The notes under the pieces: generated by a model
What the model saw: the letters and a program-made list of their open reading frames with translations, nothing else
What the model was told of the DNA's origin: nothing
Database searches by the model: none
Shown here: in pieces, positions 56,499 through 64,000 of the stretch
How the letters are laid out: the number at the start of each line of letters is the position of its first letter
Numbering within the stretch: the stretch's first letter is position 1
Program-made: the position numbers and the translations under genes
DNA from: Inonotus obliquus
Lineage: Eukaryota > Basidiomycota > Agaricomycetes > Hymenochaetales > Hymenochaetaceae
Assembly (NCBI GenBank): GCA_032164295.1
Contig: JAJHTX010000006.1
Coordinates: 1,488,001-1,552,000 of the forward strand
Length of the DNA stretch: 64,000 bases
Reading direction: 5' to 3'

Positions 56499-58214
56499 AT
56501 GTGCGAGAACGCGGCCGGTATTAGAAATACCGGATGAGGGGGGTACGATTTAGATGCGTTGGGAGGGCCGGTACGTGGCGGTACTAAGTCGTACAGTCAC
56601 AGACAAGTCGTCAAGAGAGAATAGTAGGGCCTGGCTGGATTGATGAGTACAGGAGACTATAGGTGACCGCTCAAGAGGAGAGGTATCAGGAGACGATCAA
56701 TACCGAGACGAATCCGTCGATACCGAGTCGTCTGGTGTCCGGTATTACGGTAGAGAGAACGAAGCAGTAGAGGAAGCGAGCTGAGGAGGTGTTTTTGATA
56801 GGACTGGTCGTGAGACGAGAGACGAGGGCGACGAAGACGAGAACGACGACTACCGGTATCGATACCGGTGACTACGAGACGAGACGAACGAACGGGGACT
56901 TGAACGGGATGAGCAAAACCCGGACCTTCACTCTGGAAGTTCCTCTCAGATTAGCTGGTTTGCTACAGTAGAACATGCAGGCTATAAATACCATAATACC
57001 GTAGCCATTCAAGATACCAAATGGGGGGTTTTTACAAGTCGAATCGTACCGTAATCCGGTACAAGAAATGGAACATAAGGTCGAATCGAATGTAAAATTA
57101 CAATCAGGGGAAACATAAGATGATGAATGAATAAGAAGTTTTATCAGGGGGTAGCTAAGAATAGGGTGGGACGAGACAAGAACCCAATGAAAACTCACGA
57201 CGAGCGATACCGAGGTAGGGCGGCGATACCGACGTCGACCAGCGCTAAATTAAGGACGTGTCTCAAGCTACCGCATGGGCGCTCCTGGCGATGTCCCTGT
57301 CGTAGGAGAAGCACGTCATCCTGATTTACCTTTGTTCCGGTATCATGATCCGTGCGGCGTCAGTCTGGGCGTCTACCGATCGATCGGACGGCGTGCTCCG
57401 ATGTAGACGTGTCGGTACAACCCAACCTTGGCAATGGGGTACTCTACCGTTCGGTACCAATCAGTACCCTGGGATCGTCCCTGAGCATCGCTCTAGCCCC
57501 TCGATATCGACCGGTACGCGTCGCCTGACTCGACTGGGCATTGCTTGGCTTCCCCTCCGAGTCGGATCGATGGCCTCCTCCGAGATCGAAGCAGCGTACG
57601 GTGGACTTGATTCATTTCCCAACCTTCCTCTCGACGTAGATCTCCGATGGCGTGGTCTCGACCTAGCACACGTAACGAACTCCGGTATCGGAGCGGACCA
57701 TCGGTATCAACACCGGTATCGTCGGTATCGATGTATGGCGGTTCGGAAGGGCATACCGTCGGGCTTGGAACCTCGACCATGATCCAACTCTTCGCAGCAA
57801 CGTATGGCAGACCGAGTGCAGCTTTGTGAGCCTTTTTCTATGGTATGGGCTGTCGAGGGCGTAGTATCGACTAGGTGTGGAGTATTAAGCGTCGGTATCA
57901 GGACGGGTGGACGGTACGGTATCGGTATCATCGGTATCGAAGTCTGGTGGTTCGGTACTATGATGGAAGACGGGCGTAGGGATTGGTGATTCGGTATTGG
58001 CGCAGAAGTGGACCAGTTCTCAATCGCTCTCAGCCTTGTCGAATCGCAGAAGCCTCGTACTTTGTTGGAACCGCAGGCGTAGATAGGACGGCAGAAGTAC
58101 CGTGGTCCGAAGAGAAGTAAGAAGCGGTAGAATCGCAGAAGTATTGTTAATTGGAAGAAGCGGTAGAATCGCAGAATTAAGCCCATATCGATCGTAGCCT
58201 CCGGTATTACTCTT
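56499..58214. other. 1.7-kb non-coding insertion inside gag
   Basis: Between the capsid part and the zinc knuckle lies sequence with stops in all frames and no family. It is full of CGGTATCG/GGTACC-type motifs (for example 56851-56870 and 57690-57735), has a hairpin CCGGTATT/AATACCGG at 56515-56533, and a duplicated GAAGCGGTAGAATCGCAGAA at 58119-58138 and 58157-58176. CTTCG occurs at both borders (56487-56491 and 58221-58225), but there is no long terminal repeat, so its origin is unknown. Confidence 0.7.
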
Positions 58215-58478
58215 TAACGGCTTCGTCGCGAAGGAAGGTGTTTCCAGTGTGGCAAACAAGGCCACATCTCCGCAAATTGTCCGACACCTACGACCAAACA
58301 ACAAGTTCGTGCGGTCGTCGCCGAATTATCCGAGCAGGCGAAGGAACTGCTTCGTGAGGTTTTGTTCGCGGACGCTGACATGGAAGCGGCAAGGGCAGCA
58401 GCGGCTCGTCGATTGCAAGAAGAAGAAGTCGTCGATGAAAGTAATCCCGACGACGAGGATTTTTCGATCAGCCAGTAG
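58215..58478 (+). CDS. chromovirus Gag C-terminal part with zinc knuckle
   Basis: A frame open from 58215 to TAG 58476-58478 carries the nucleocapsid CCHC motif CFQCGKQGHISANC, then a helical stretch and an acidic tail (DESNPDDEDFSISQ). It has no start codon of its own, which fits the detached 3' end of gag. Its last 34 nt overlap the pol frame, which is in the -1 frame relative to it. Confidence 0.8.
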
Positions 58479-58570
58479 ATGACGTCGGTGTCGCTGGCTT
58501 AGGTTTCTCGAACTCTTCGTTTCGATCCCCAGTAAATTATAGTTCGCCAAATGTACAATTATTAGATGCG

Positions 58571-61500
58571 ATGTCTACAAATAAAATTGGCGAATTAAAA
58601 AATCAGATCGAAAGCGAACCGTTTGAAGAAAATGAATCCGACAATGATGACTTTGAGCTTCTCCTCGACGAACTCGTCAAAGGCCCGGTCGTCCGAAAGA
58701 TAAACGAGGAAACCCCGGCAAAAGCTCGAGACGAGCTGGATCTTTACGTCGACATAATCCTGGATGATGGAAAAGTATTAGATGCCCATGCGTTGATAGA
58801 CTCGGGTTGTACAGACTCGTATATCGATGCAGGTTTTGTCGAAAGATACCAAATCCCGACGCTGAAACTCCCGATTGCGACGAACGTCATGAATGCTGAT
58901 GGAACACCAAATGAAGGAGGCAAGATGACGCAATACGTCGAGCTAAACCTCCGAATTGAGAATCATGAAGAAAGGGTACGCCTACCCGTTCTTACGATCT
59001 CGACGTCGAATCTATTCCTGGGCTATTCGTGGTTGAGCAAACACAACCCGTCGATTGATTGGAGGTGTGGACACATCGACTTCGACAAATGCCCGACGTC
59101 TTGCAAACAGCACGATGTTCCTAAGGCCCGTTACGTCATTCCTCAGCGTAGACCATCGTCGGAGTTACCGTATTTAAGGGAGTACTACGACGTTTTCAGC
59201 GAAGAAAACTTTGAGCGGCTACCAGAGCATAGAGTGTGGGACCACGTCATCGACCTGAAACCGGACTTTAAACCGTCTGATTGTAAGGTCTACCCCTTGA
59301 GTGTGAAGGAACGCGAAGAACTACGGGCTTTCATCGACGAAAATCTCAAGTCAGGACGTATACGTGAATCGTCGTCTCCTATGTCATCCCCTTTCTTCTT
59401 CATCAAGAAAGCCGATGGTTCGTTAAGAGCTATCCAAGATTACAGGAAGCTCAACGAAGGAACGATTAAAAACAAATATCCTCTACCGCTCATTGGTGAA
59501 CTTGTCGACAAGGTTAAAACGGCAAAGGTTATTTCGAAACTCGACGTCAGATGGGGGTACTACAATATCCGCATCAGAGAAGGTGACGAATGGAAGGCAG
59601 CCTTTAGAACGAACGAGGGACTTTTCGAACCCACCGTCATGTTCTTCGGCTTGTGCAACGCGCCGGCCACCTTCCAGACGTTCGTCAATCACATCTTCAG
59701 AGACCTGATCGGACAAGGAAAGATCGTCATTTACCTCGACGATATCCTCATCTTCTCGGAAAATGTCAAGGAACACCGACGGCTAGTCAAACAGGTACTC
59801 AGCGTGCTGAGGGAGCACAAGCTGTATCTGAAGTCAACGAAGTGCGAGTTCGAAGTGTCAACGGTGAAGTTCCTCGGATACATCCTCGGTAATGGTGAGG
59901 TACGCATGGACCCTACAAAAATCGACGCAGTCGCCGAATGGCCCGTTCCAAAGAACAAGAAACAGCTACAACAATTTCTTGGGCTCGGCAATTGGCTTCG
60001 ACGATTCGTAAAAGGTTACAGTGCTGTCATCAAGCCGCTTACTCGTCTAACCGGAGACGTCGCATGGGAATGGACTCCACAGGAGCAGGCAGCCTTTGAG
60101 GAAATCAAACAAAGGTTGACCAGCGCTCCCGTCCTAGCGATCCCAAACGACGACGACCCGTTCCGAGTAGAGACCGACGCGTCGGACTTTGCAACTGGAG
60201 GTGTTTTACTCCAGAAGCAGGATGACGTGTGGAGGGTAATCGCCTACAGATCCCAAACGTTGTCGCCGGCCGAACGAAACTACCAGATCTATGACAAAGA
60301 GCTTCTTGCAGTCGTCCAAGCATTGACGGAATGGAGACAGTACCTCCTAGGTGCTAAACACCCCGTTGAACTCTGGACGGATCACGCGAATCTGACGTAT
60401 TTCAGGAAGCCCCAAGATCTGAATCGTCGACAAGCTCGTTGGTCTTTGTTCTTGTCGGAATTCGACCTTGCGTTCGTTCACAAACCTGGGGCCACCATGA
60501 CGAAGGCTGATGCTCTCTCTCGCCGGTATGATTACGACGAAGGAAAGGAGGATAATCAGGGGCTGATGTTGCTAAAAGATGAGTGGTTTAAGGCTAGGGC
60601 TGTCGTGGAAACGACACAAACAAGACTGGAACAACGAATCAAGGAGGCTAGTGAAGGACTGGAGCCCAGAGTGGATGGTCGACTCGTCGTACCGATCGAA
60701 CTGATCGAAGACGTATTAAAAGAGTATCACGACTCACCGTTAGCAGGACACCCCGGTCAGACCAAGACTTGGAGGTCCATCGGTCAGAAGTACTGGTGGC
60801 CCGGTCTAATCCAAGACGTTGTCAAGTACGTCAAAGGTTGCGACGTCTGCCAAAGAACTAAACCGTCTAGACAACCGAAACGACGCACTCTACATCCGCA
60901 TGACGTTCCCGAAGGTCCATGGCAGACGATATCGGTTGATTTCATCGGTGAACTCCCTGAGTCAAACGGTTATAATGCAATCTGCGTCATCGTCGACAAG
61001 TTTTCGAAGCAAATGCACGCGATTCCAACGACGACGAAGGTAACGGCTCAAGGAACAGCGAGACTCTACAGGGACCACGTTTTCCGAATACACGGACTTC
61101 CCAAGAAGATCGTCCACGATCGAGGTCCCCAATTCGACGCCGACTTCATGAAAGAGCTTTACAAGCTTCTTCATATCGAAGGAAATCCGTCGACGGCCTA
61201 TCATCCTCAGACGGACGGACAGACAGAGCGAGTTAATCAAGAACTCGAACTGTACCTGAGGATGTACATTAACCATCGGCAGTCGGATTGGTCTGAATGG
61301 CTAGCGCTTGCGGAGTTCGCTTACAACAATCGGGAACATTCGTCGACAAAGATGTCTCCTTTCTTCGTCAATACGGGCCTTAATCCCCTTGACCCAGGAA
61401 CGATCCATACGACGTCGAGTAACCTGTCAACTGAGGAATTTGCCAAGGAACTCAAGGAGGCACACACCCAAGCAAAAGAGAACCTGGAGAAGGCAAACGA

Positions 61501-62089
61501 CGCAATGAAAAGAGCACACGATCGACAAGCAACCGACGTCGTTGAATATCAGGTCGGAGATAAGGTTATGCTGGACGGACGAAACGTTACAACGGTCAGG
61601 CCCACTCGGAAGTTCGCGGACAAATGGTACGGTCCTTTCGAAGTTATGGAAAAGGTTGGTGCAGCTGCGTATAAACTCAAGCTGCCCAAAACATGGAAAA
61701 AGGTGCACCCCGTTTTCAATGAGGTACTCCTTAAACCGTACGTCGAACCATCGTTCGAAGGACAGAAGAAGCCACCTCCGCCTCCGCCAGAACTCGTTGA
61801 CGGTGAGGAAGAGTACGAAGTTGAAGAAATTCTAGACTCGCGCGAACATCGAGGAAAGCTTCAATTCCTCGTCCGCTGGAAGGGCTACGACGAAACCACC
61901 TGGGAATCCCGCGATAACCTCGTCCCAAATTCTAACGAGGCTATGGACGACTTCTATAAGCTACATCCAGGGGCTCCTCGGGTTCTCGCCGCGCGTTTAG
62001 GACTCTCAACGTTCAAACCGATTTTCCGCTACACCGAACCGGATCGAACCAATGGTTGGTCGGGTCGGCCAACCTTAAGAGGGGGGTGA
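58571..62089 (+). CDS. pol: chromovirus Pol polyprotein with chromodomain
   Basis: 1172 aa from the first ATG. The frame is open from 58445, so normal synthesis is probably as a Gag-Pol fusion. Order: aspartic protease (ALIDSGCTDSYID, near residue 76), reverse transcriptase (RAIQDYRKLNEGT, catalytic YLDD near 387), RNase H (ETDASDFATGG near 534), integrase zinc HHCC (GHPGQTKTW ... CDVCQRTK, about 725-760), integrase core Asp/Asp/Glu (SVDFIGELP, VHDRGPQF, DGQTERVNQELE), GPY/F module (KWYGPFEVM), and a C-terminal chromodomain (YEVEEILDSREHRGKLQFLV then RWKGYDETTWE, about 1080-1120). No stop or frame break was found, so the enzyme set looks functional. The stop TGA 62087-62089 touches the 3' LTR. 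Confidence 0.96.
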   Translation: MSTNKIGELKNQIESEPFEENESDNDDFELLLDELVKGPVVRKINEETPAKARDELDLYVDIILDDGKVLDAHALIDSGCTDSYIDAGFVERYQIPTLKLPIATNVMNADGTPNEGGKMTQYVELNLRIENHEERVRLPVLTISTSNLFLGYSWLSKHNPSIDWRCGHIDFDKCPTSCKQHDVPKARYVIPQRRPSSELPYLREYYDVFSEENFERLPEHRVWDHVIDLKPDFKPSDCKVYPLSVKEREELRAFIDENLKSGRIRESSSPMSSPFFFIKKADGSLRAIQDYRKLNEGTIKNKYPLPLIGELVDKVKTAKVISKLDVRWGYYNIRIREGDEWKAAFRTNEGLFEPTVMFFGLCNAPATFQTFVNHIFRDLIGQGKIVIYLDDILIFSENVKEHRRLVKQVLSVLREHKLYLKSTKCEFEVSTVKFLGYILGNGEVRMDPTKIDAVAEWPVPKNKKQLQQFLGLGNWLRRFVKGYSAVIKPLTRLTGDVAWEWTPQEQAAFEEIKQRLTSAPVLAIPNDDDPFRVETDASDFATGGVLLQKQDDVWRVIAYRSQTLSPAERNYQIYDKELLAVVQALTEWRQYLLGAKHPVELWTDHANLTYFRKPQDLNRRQARWSLFLSEFDLAFVHKPGATMTKADALSRRYDYDEGKEDNQGLMLLKDEWFKARAVVETTQTRLEQRIKEASEGLEPRVDGRLVVPIELIEDVLKEYHDSPLAGHPGQTKTWRSIGQKYWWPGLIQDVVKYVKGCDVCQRTKPSRQPKRRTLHPHDVPEGPWQTISVDFIGELPESNGYNAICVIVDKFSKQMHAIPTTTKVTAQGTARLYRDHVFRIHGLPKKIVHDRGPQFDADFMKELYKLLHIEGNPSTAYHPQTDGQTERVNQELELYLRMYINHRQSDWSEWLALAEFAYNNREHSSTKMSPFFVNTGLNPLDPGTIHTTSSNLSTEEFAKELKEAHTQAKENLEKANDAMKRAHDRQATDVVEYQVGDKVMLDGRNVTTVRPTRKFADKWYGPFEVMEKVGAAAYKLKLPKTWKKVHPVFNEVLLKPYVEPSFEGQKKPPPPPPELVDGEEEYEVEEILDSREHRGKLQFLVRWKGYDETTWESRDNLVPNSNEAMDDFYKLHPGAPRVLAARLGLSTFKPIFRYTEPDRTNGWSGRPTLRGG
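62077..62086 (+). other. polypurine tract
   Basis: AAGAGGGGGG ends four bases before the 3' LTR and primes plus-strand DNA. It lies inside the last codons of pol. Confidence 0.75.
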
Positions 62090-62537
62090 TGTTACGACGT
62101 CTTCTCTCTTTTCCTCATACGGCCATTCTTTCTATTCGTCGACGCATATTTACTTTCATTTTAATCACGTTCCTTACTTAATCCCTACTGGCTTAGCTAA
62201 TCACAATCTATAACAACTTTATCCCACCATTCCCCTTCTTCCCTTGTTTCTATTTGTCTTTGTTTATACTGTACAGTTTATGTAAAGCTTTCCCGCGGCG
62301 TCTGGGTATATAAGGCTGGACTAGAGAGTGATCGTCTCTTCACTCTCTTGTTCTAGTACTATCACCTACGTCGCAGGTAAGTCGTATTCCCCTTGTATAT
62401 TATATAGACGTGCTAAAATCTAGTACTATCACCTACGTCGCAGACTACGGTCTTTTGTGATTTAGTGGTAGCTCGCTTTCTTGCCCGTCGACGTCTCTGA
62501 TCTCTGATCGACGTCTCTGACTGCGCAAAGCGTAACA
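62090..62537 (+). repeat. 3' LTR
   Basis: Same 448 bases as 54331-54778, compared by eye with no difference found. It ends GTAACA followed by the ATATA target duplication. Confidence 0.95.
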
Positions 62538-62542
62538 ATATA
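62538..62542. repeat. 5-bp target duplication of the chromovirus, right
   Basis: ATATA, matching 54326-54330. The next 139 nt (62543-62681) are the right half of the outer element's loop, AT-rich and without a gene. Confidence 0.85.
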
Positions 62543-62681
62543 CTGGAGCAACAACCGTGTTGATATCTTCTCTTGGTATAAAGATATGACCTTGTAGTTC
62601 TAGGGATATAATAAATATCATAACTTTCTATATATGATTGATATCGAGTTGGCACTTGGTAGTACTGTACAAATGGATGCA

Positions 62682-63241
62682 CATATACTTACTATGTATT
62701 ATTCAAGATGATTAAATGACTGTGCTGGTCGGGGGAGGTCAATGGAGCCTTGTATGCATATAATTTAGCAGTAATTTCTTAATTCCCACGCATTTACTGA
62801 GAATAAAATTTTTATTTCAATGCAAATGTGTTCCAAATGAATTTACATGAATTTACAAAAAATAATGACGAAAATCCGTTAAGAATTGAGTGAGATATGC
62901 GTGCTCACTGTCAGAGACAATGAGCACAGGGTGTGGGGATGATGTGTCAGGCGGGCGGGGATCGGCGTCCGGAAGGGAGAGGGGATCGGCGCCCTTGGCG
63001 ACGATGGGAGAGCTCGGCGCGCCAAGCGATGGAGCGGCGATCACTCGCGTGATGTGTCAGATGCTTGGTCACACAGGATATAAGCAATAACGACTTATAG
63101 TAATTTTTTTAAATCTTTAAATCGCAGGACGCAGTATTAAGCTCAGTATTACGGGAAAATTCATTATGAGGCCAAACTAGAAGCGCGCACGAGCCGACAT
63201 CCCCCGTCTAATTTCATAAGCTAGCGTGGGTTCCACAGGTG
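62682..63241 (-). repeat. right arm of outer element, uninterrupted
   Basis: 560 bp, the reverse complement of the left arm. It contains the empty sites of both small nested elements (TTAATACTGC region at about 63130 and CTTATAT region at about 63080). A 63-codon frame at 62853-63044 is identical to 53429-53620 in the left arm; it lacks an ATG and I do not call it a gene. Confidence 0.9.
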
Positions 63242-63249
63242 GTATGTAG
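63242..63249. repeat. 8-bp target duplication, right copy
   Basis: GTATGTAG, matching 51715-51722. Confidence 0.85.
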
Positions 63250-63465
63250 AGCCCTAAGAGAGAGCGGTTACTTATTTGATCAAGCGTGGATGCCGTAAGG
63301 CGCTTCTTTTGCACTGAACACCATGAGAAGTTGCCTTAAATCAACGCCCTTCTCCGACTTTTCACCCAGCCAGATTTCCTGTGGCGGTCGCATGTTCAGC
63401 ATCCGGAGTCGCCCACTTCTCTGAATCTCTGAGCGCAGCTCGGATTTGTTATATTCGTTTGCAAG

Positions 63466-64000
63466 ATGGCGTCTGAAGACCTGGTCATTCCTTTAGCACA
63501 GCTTCCTCGGTATTGGAACGACCAGGAACTGCTAAAGCACGACCCGTTCCGCAATGCGTTTGCTTACAGGAAGATGAATGAACTCGCTGTCGTCCTTGAC
63601 TGGCCTGCAATGATCAGGAATGACTTAGGAGAGCAACGTAGGGATGTGGTGAGTATCTTCTCCTCTGAACCCGTTCATCTAACCAAGTCATTTTATCAGT
63701 CTAGGGTGTTCATTCGCTGGTGTTGCATTGCGTTTCATCCATTGGATGTCGAACGGTCCGCTAACGTGCCTCGACCTATCGACTTCGTTAGGCAAGCAAC
63801 GTACTGGGATCTGTTCGTAGATGTCTTTTACAACATTTACTCGGGCAGTCAAGAAGAAGCCGTCAAACTTCTGAATGCCAAATTGCGAGCACTGGGATAC
63901 GATTATTACATGGACTCTCACAAACACCGCGGCCCACCTTCTTCCCTTTTGCCTGTTGGAGCAGCGGAATCGGATCCGAGCGGGATTTTTGATCACTCGA
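63466..64000 (+). CDS. hypothetical protein, cut by window end
   Basis: ATG at 63466 opens MASEDLVIPLAQLPRYWNDQ and runs 61 codons to a GTGAGT donor at 63649. After a 51-nt intron (63649-63699, ends TTATCAG) the same phase continues from 63700 with SRVFIRWCCIAFHPLDVERS, then RQATYWDLFVDVFYNIYSGS, and stays open to the edge. At least 161 residues are visible. It is rich in Trp, Tyr and Leu with no signal peptide. I do not recognise a domain. It begins 216 bp beyond the outer mobile element, so the element lies in its promoter region. Confidence 0.6.
   Translation, partial: MASEDLVIPLAQLPRYWNDQELLKHDPFRNAFAYRKMNELAVVLDWPAMIRNDLGEQRRDVVSIFSSEPVHLTKSFYQSRVFIRWCCIAFHPLDVERSANVPRPIDFVRQATYWDLFVDVFYNIYSGSQEEAVKLLNAKLRALGYDYYMDSHKHRGPPSSLLPVGAAESDPSGIFDHS

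Larger units (their letters stand above)
54331..62537 (+). mobile_element. Ty3/Gypsy chromovirus, full length
   Basis: 8207 bp with two 448-bp LTRs that look identical base by base, a 5-bp target duplication, primer-binding site, polypurine tract, a split gag, and an intact pol ending in a chromodomain. The chromodomain places it in the chromoviruses. Identical LTRs mean it inserted recently. It sits in the loop of the outer element. Compared with usual chromoviruses of 5-6 kb it is long, because of the 1.7-kb insertion between gag parts. Confidence 0.94.
51723..63241. mobile_element. outer inverted-repeat DNA element, now a nest
   Basis: The sequence beginning CACCTGTGGAACCCACGC at 51723 is repeated in reverse complement ending at 63241. 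It is flanked by the 8-bp direct duplication GTATGTAG, so this is a transposed unit. Removing the nested elements leaves about 1.8 kb: two arms of about 557-560 bp and a loop of about 0.7 kb without a transposase. It is therefore a non-autonomous long-TIR element. Arms agree at nearly every position, with one small indel near 51813 and one substitution near 52504. The 8-bp duplication would fit hAT or KDZ-type transposases, but the ends are not a diagnostic hAT terminus, so the superfamily stays open. Confidence 0.85.

Noticed and set aside
56497..58234. The gag insertion as a retained spliceosomal intron
   Set aside because: A GTGAAT donor exists at 56497, but no acceptor near the zinc knuckle gives the needed phase, and 1.7 kb is about thirty times the local intron size.

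Overview
The window reads as nuclear DNA of a filamentous basidiomycete, most likely an Agaricomycete. Genes are dense on both strands and are cut by many short introns of about 48-70 nt with GT-AG ends. The recognisable proteins are fungal: sphingolipid C9-methyltransferase, Tom1-type HECT ligase, Nar1, Tlg2, an MscS channel with an EF-hand, Atg6, and a Ty3/Gypsy chromovirus. I built exon models by eye from splice sites, reading-phase continuity and family similarity. For almost every gene the exon lengths sum to a multiple of three, which checks the model internally.

Layout of the single-copy part. 105-2317 (+) is a Ser/Pro-rich protein cut by the window start. 4159-5936 (-) is sphingolipid C9-methyltransferase, divergent from YIF1 at 6236-7512 (+). 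7676-8395 (-) is a PC4/Sub1 coactivator, divergent from a 22-exon Tom1/HUWE1-like HECT ubiquitin ligase at 8653-20768 (+). 21549-22816 (-) is a PL14-type polysaccharide lyase, divergent from NAR1 at 23125-25466 (+). 27605-28077 (-) is an 82-aa Cys-rich protein with five exons, divergent from the Qa-SNARE TLG2 at 28226-29920 (+). A gene-poor 4.4 kb follows. Then come an MscS/EF-hand channel (34310-37577 +), an RraA-family protein (38009-39017 +), an FAD-dependent oxidoreductase with an apparent 1-nt frame break (39297-41556 -), DNA polymerase kappa with a UBZ4 finger (42118-45009 -), ATG6/Beclin-1 (45756-47421 +), glutamate-cysteine ligase (47823-50444 +) and the F1 ATP synthase delta subunit (50828-51504 +). 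A further gene starts at 63466 and runs off the right edge.

The last quarter, 51.7-63.25 kb, is a layered nest of mobile elements. The outer element (51723-63241) has inverted arms of about 560 bp and an 8-bp target duplication. Two smaller inverted-repeat elements sit in its left arm (51826-52495 with a TA duplication; 52558-53388 with a 7-bp duplication). The right arm keeps both empty sites, so both insertions can be proved inside this one window. A chromovirus with LTRs that look identical (54331-62537, 5-bp duplication ATATA) sits in the loop. Its pol is intact, with protease, RT, RNase H, integrase and a C-terminal chromodomain. Its gag is split by a frame break and by a 1.7-kb non-coding insertion ahead of the zinc knuckle. 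The bases just after the 5' LTR are complementary to the predicted 5' end of its own RNA, the arrangement of Tf1/sushi-type self-priming.

The genes are housekeeping loci without an operon-like theme: membrane lipid and vesicle traffic (C9-MT, YIF1, TLG2, ATG6), ubiquitin (TOM1), Fe-S assembly (NAR1), glutathione, ATP synthase and lesion bypass. A recurrent property is the use of very small exons (8-25 nt), seen in five genes.
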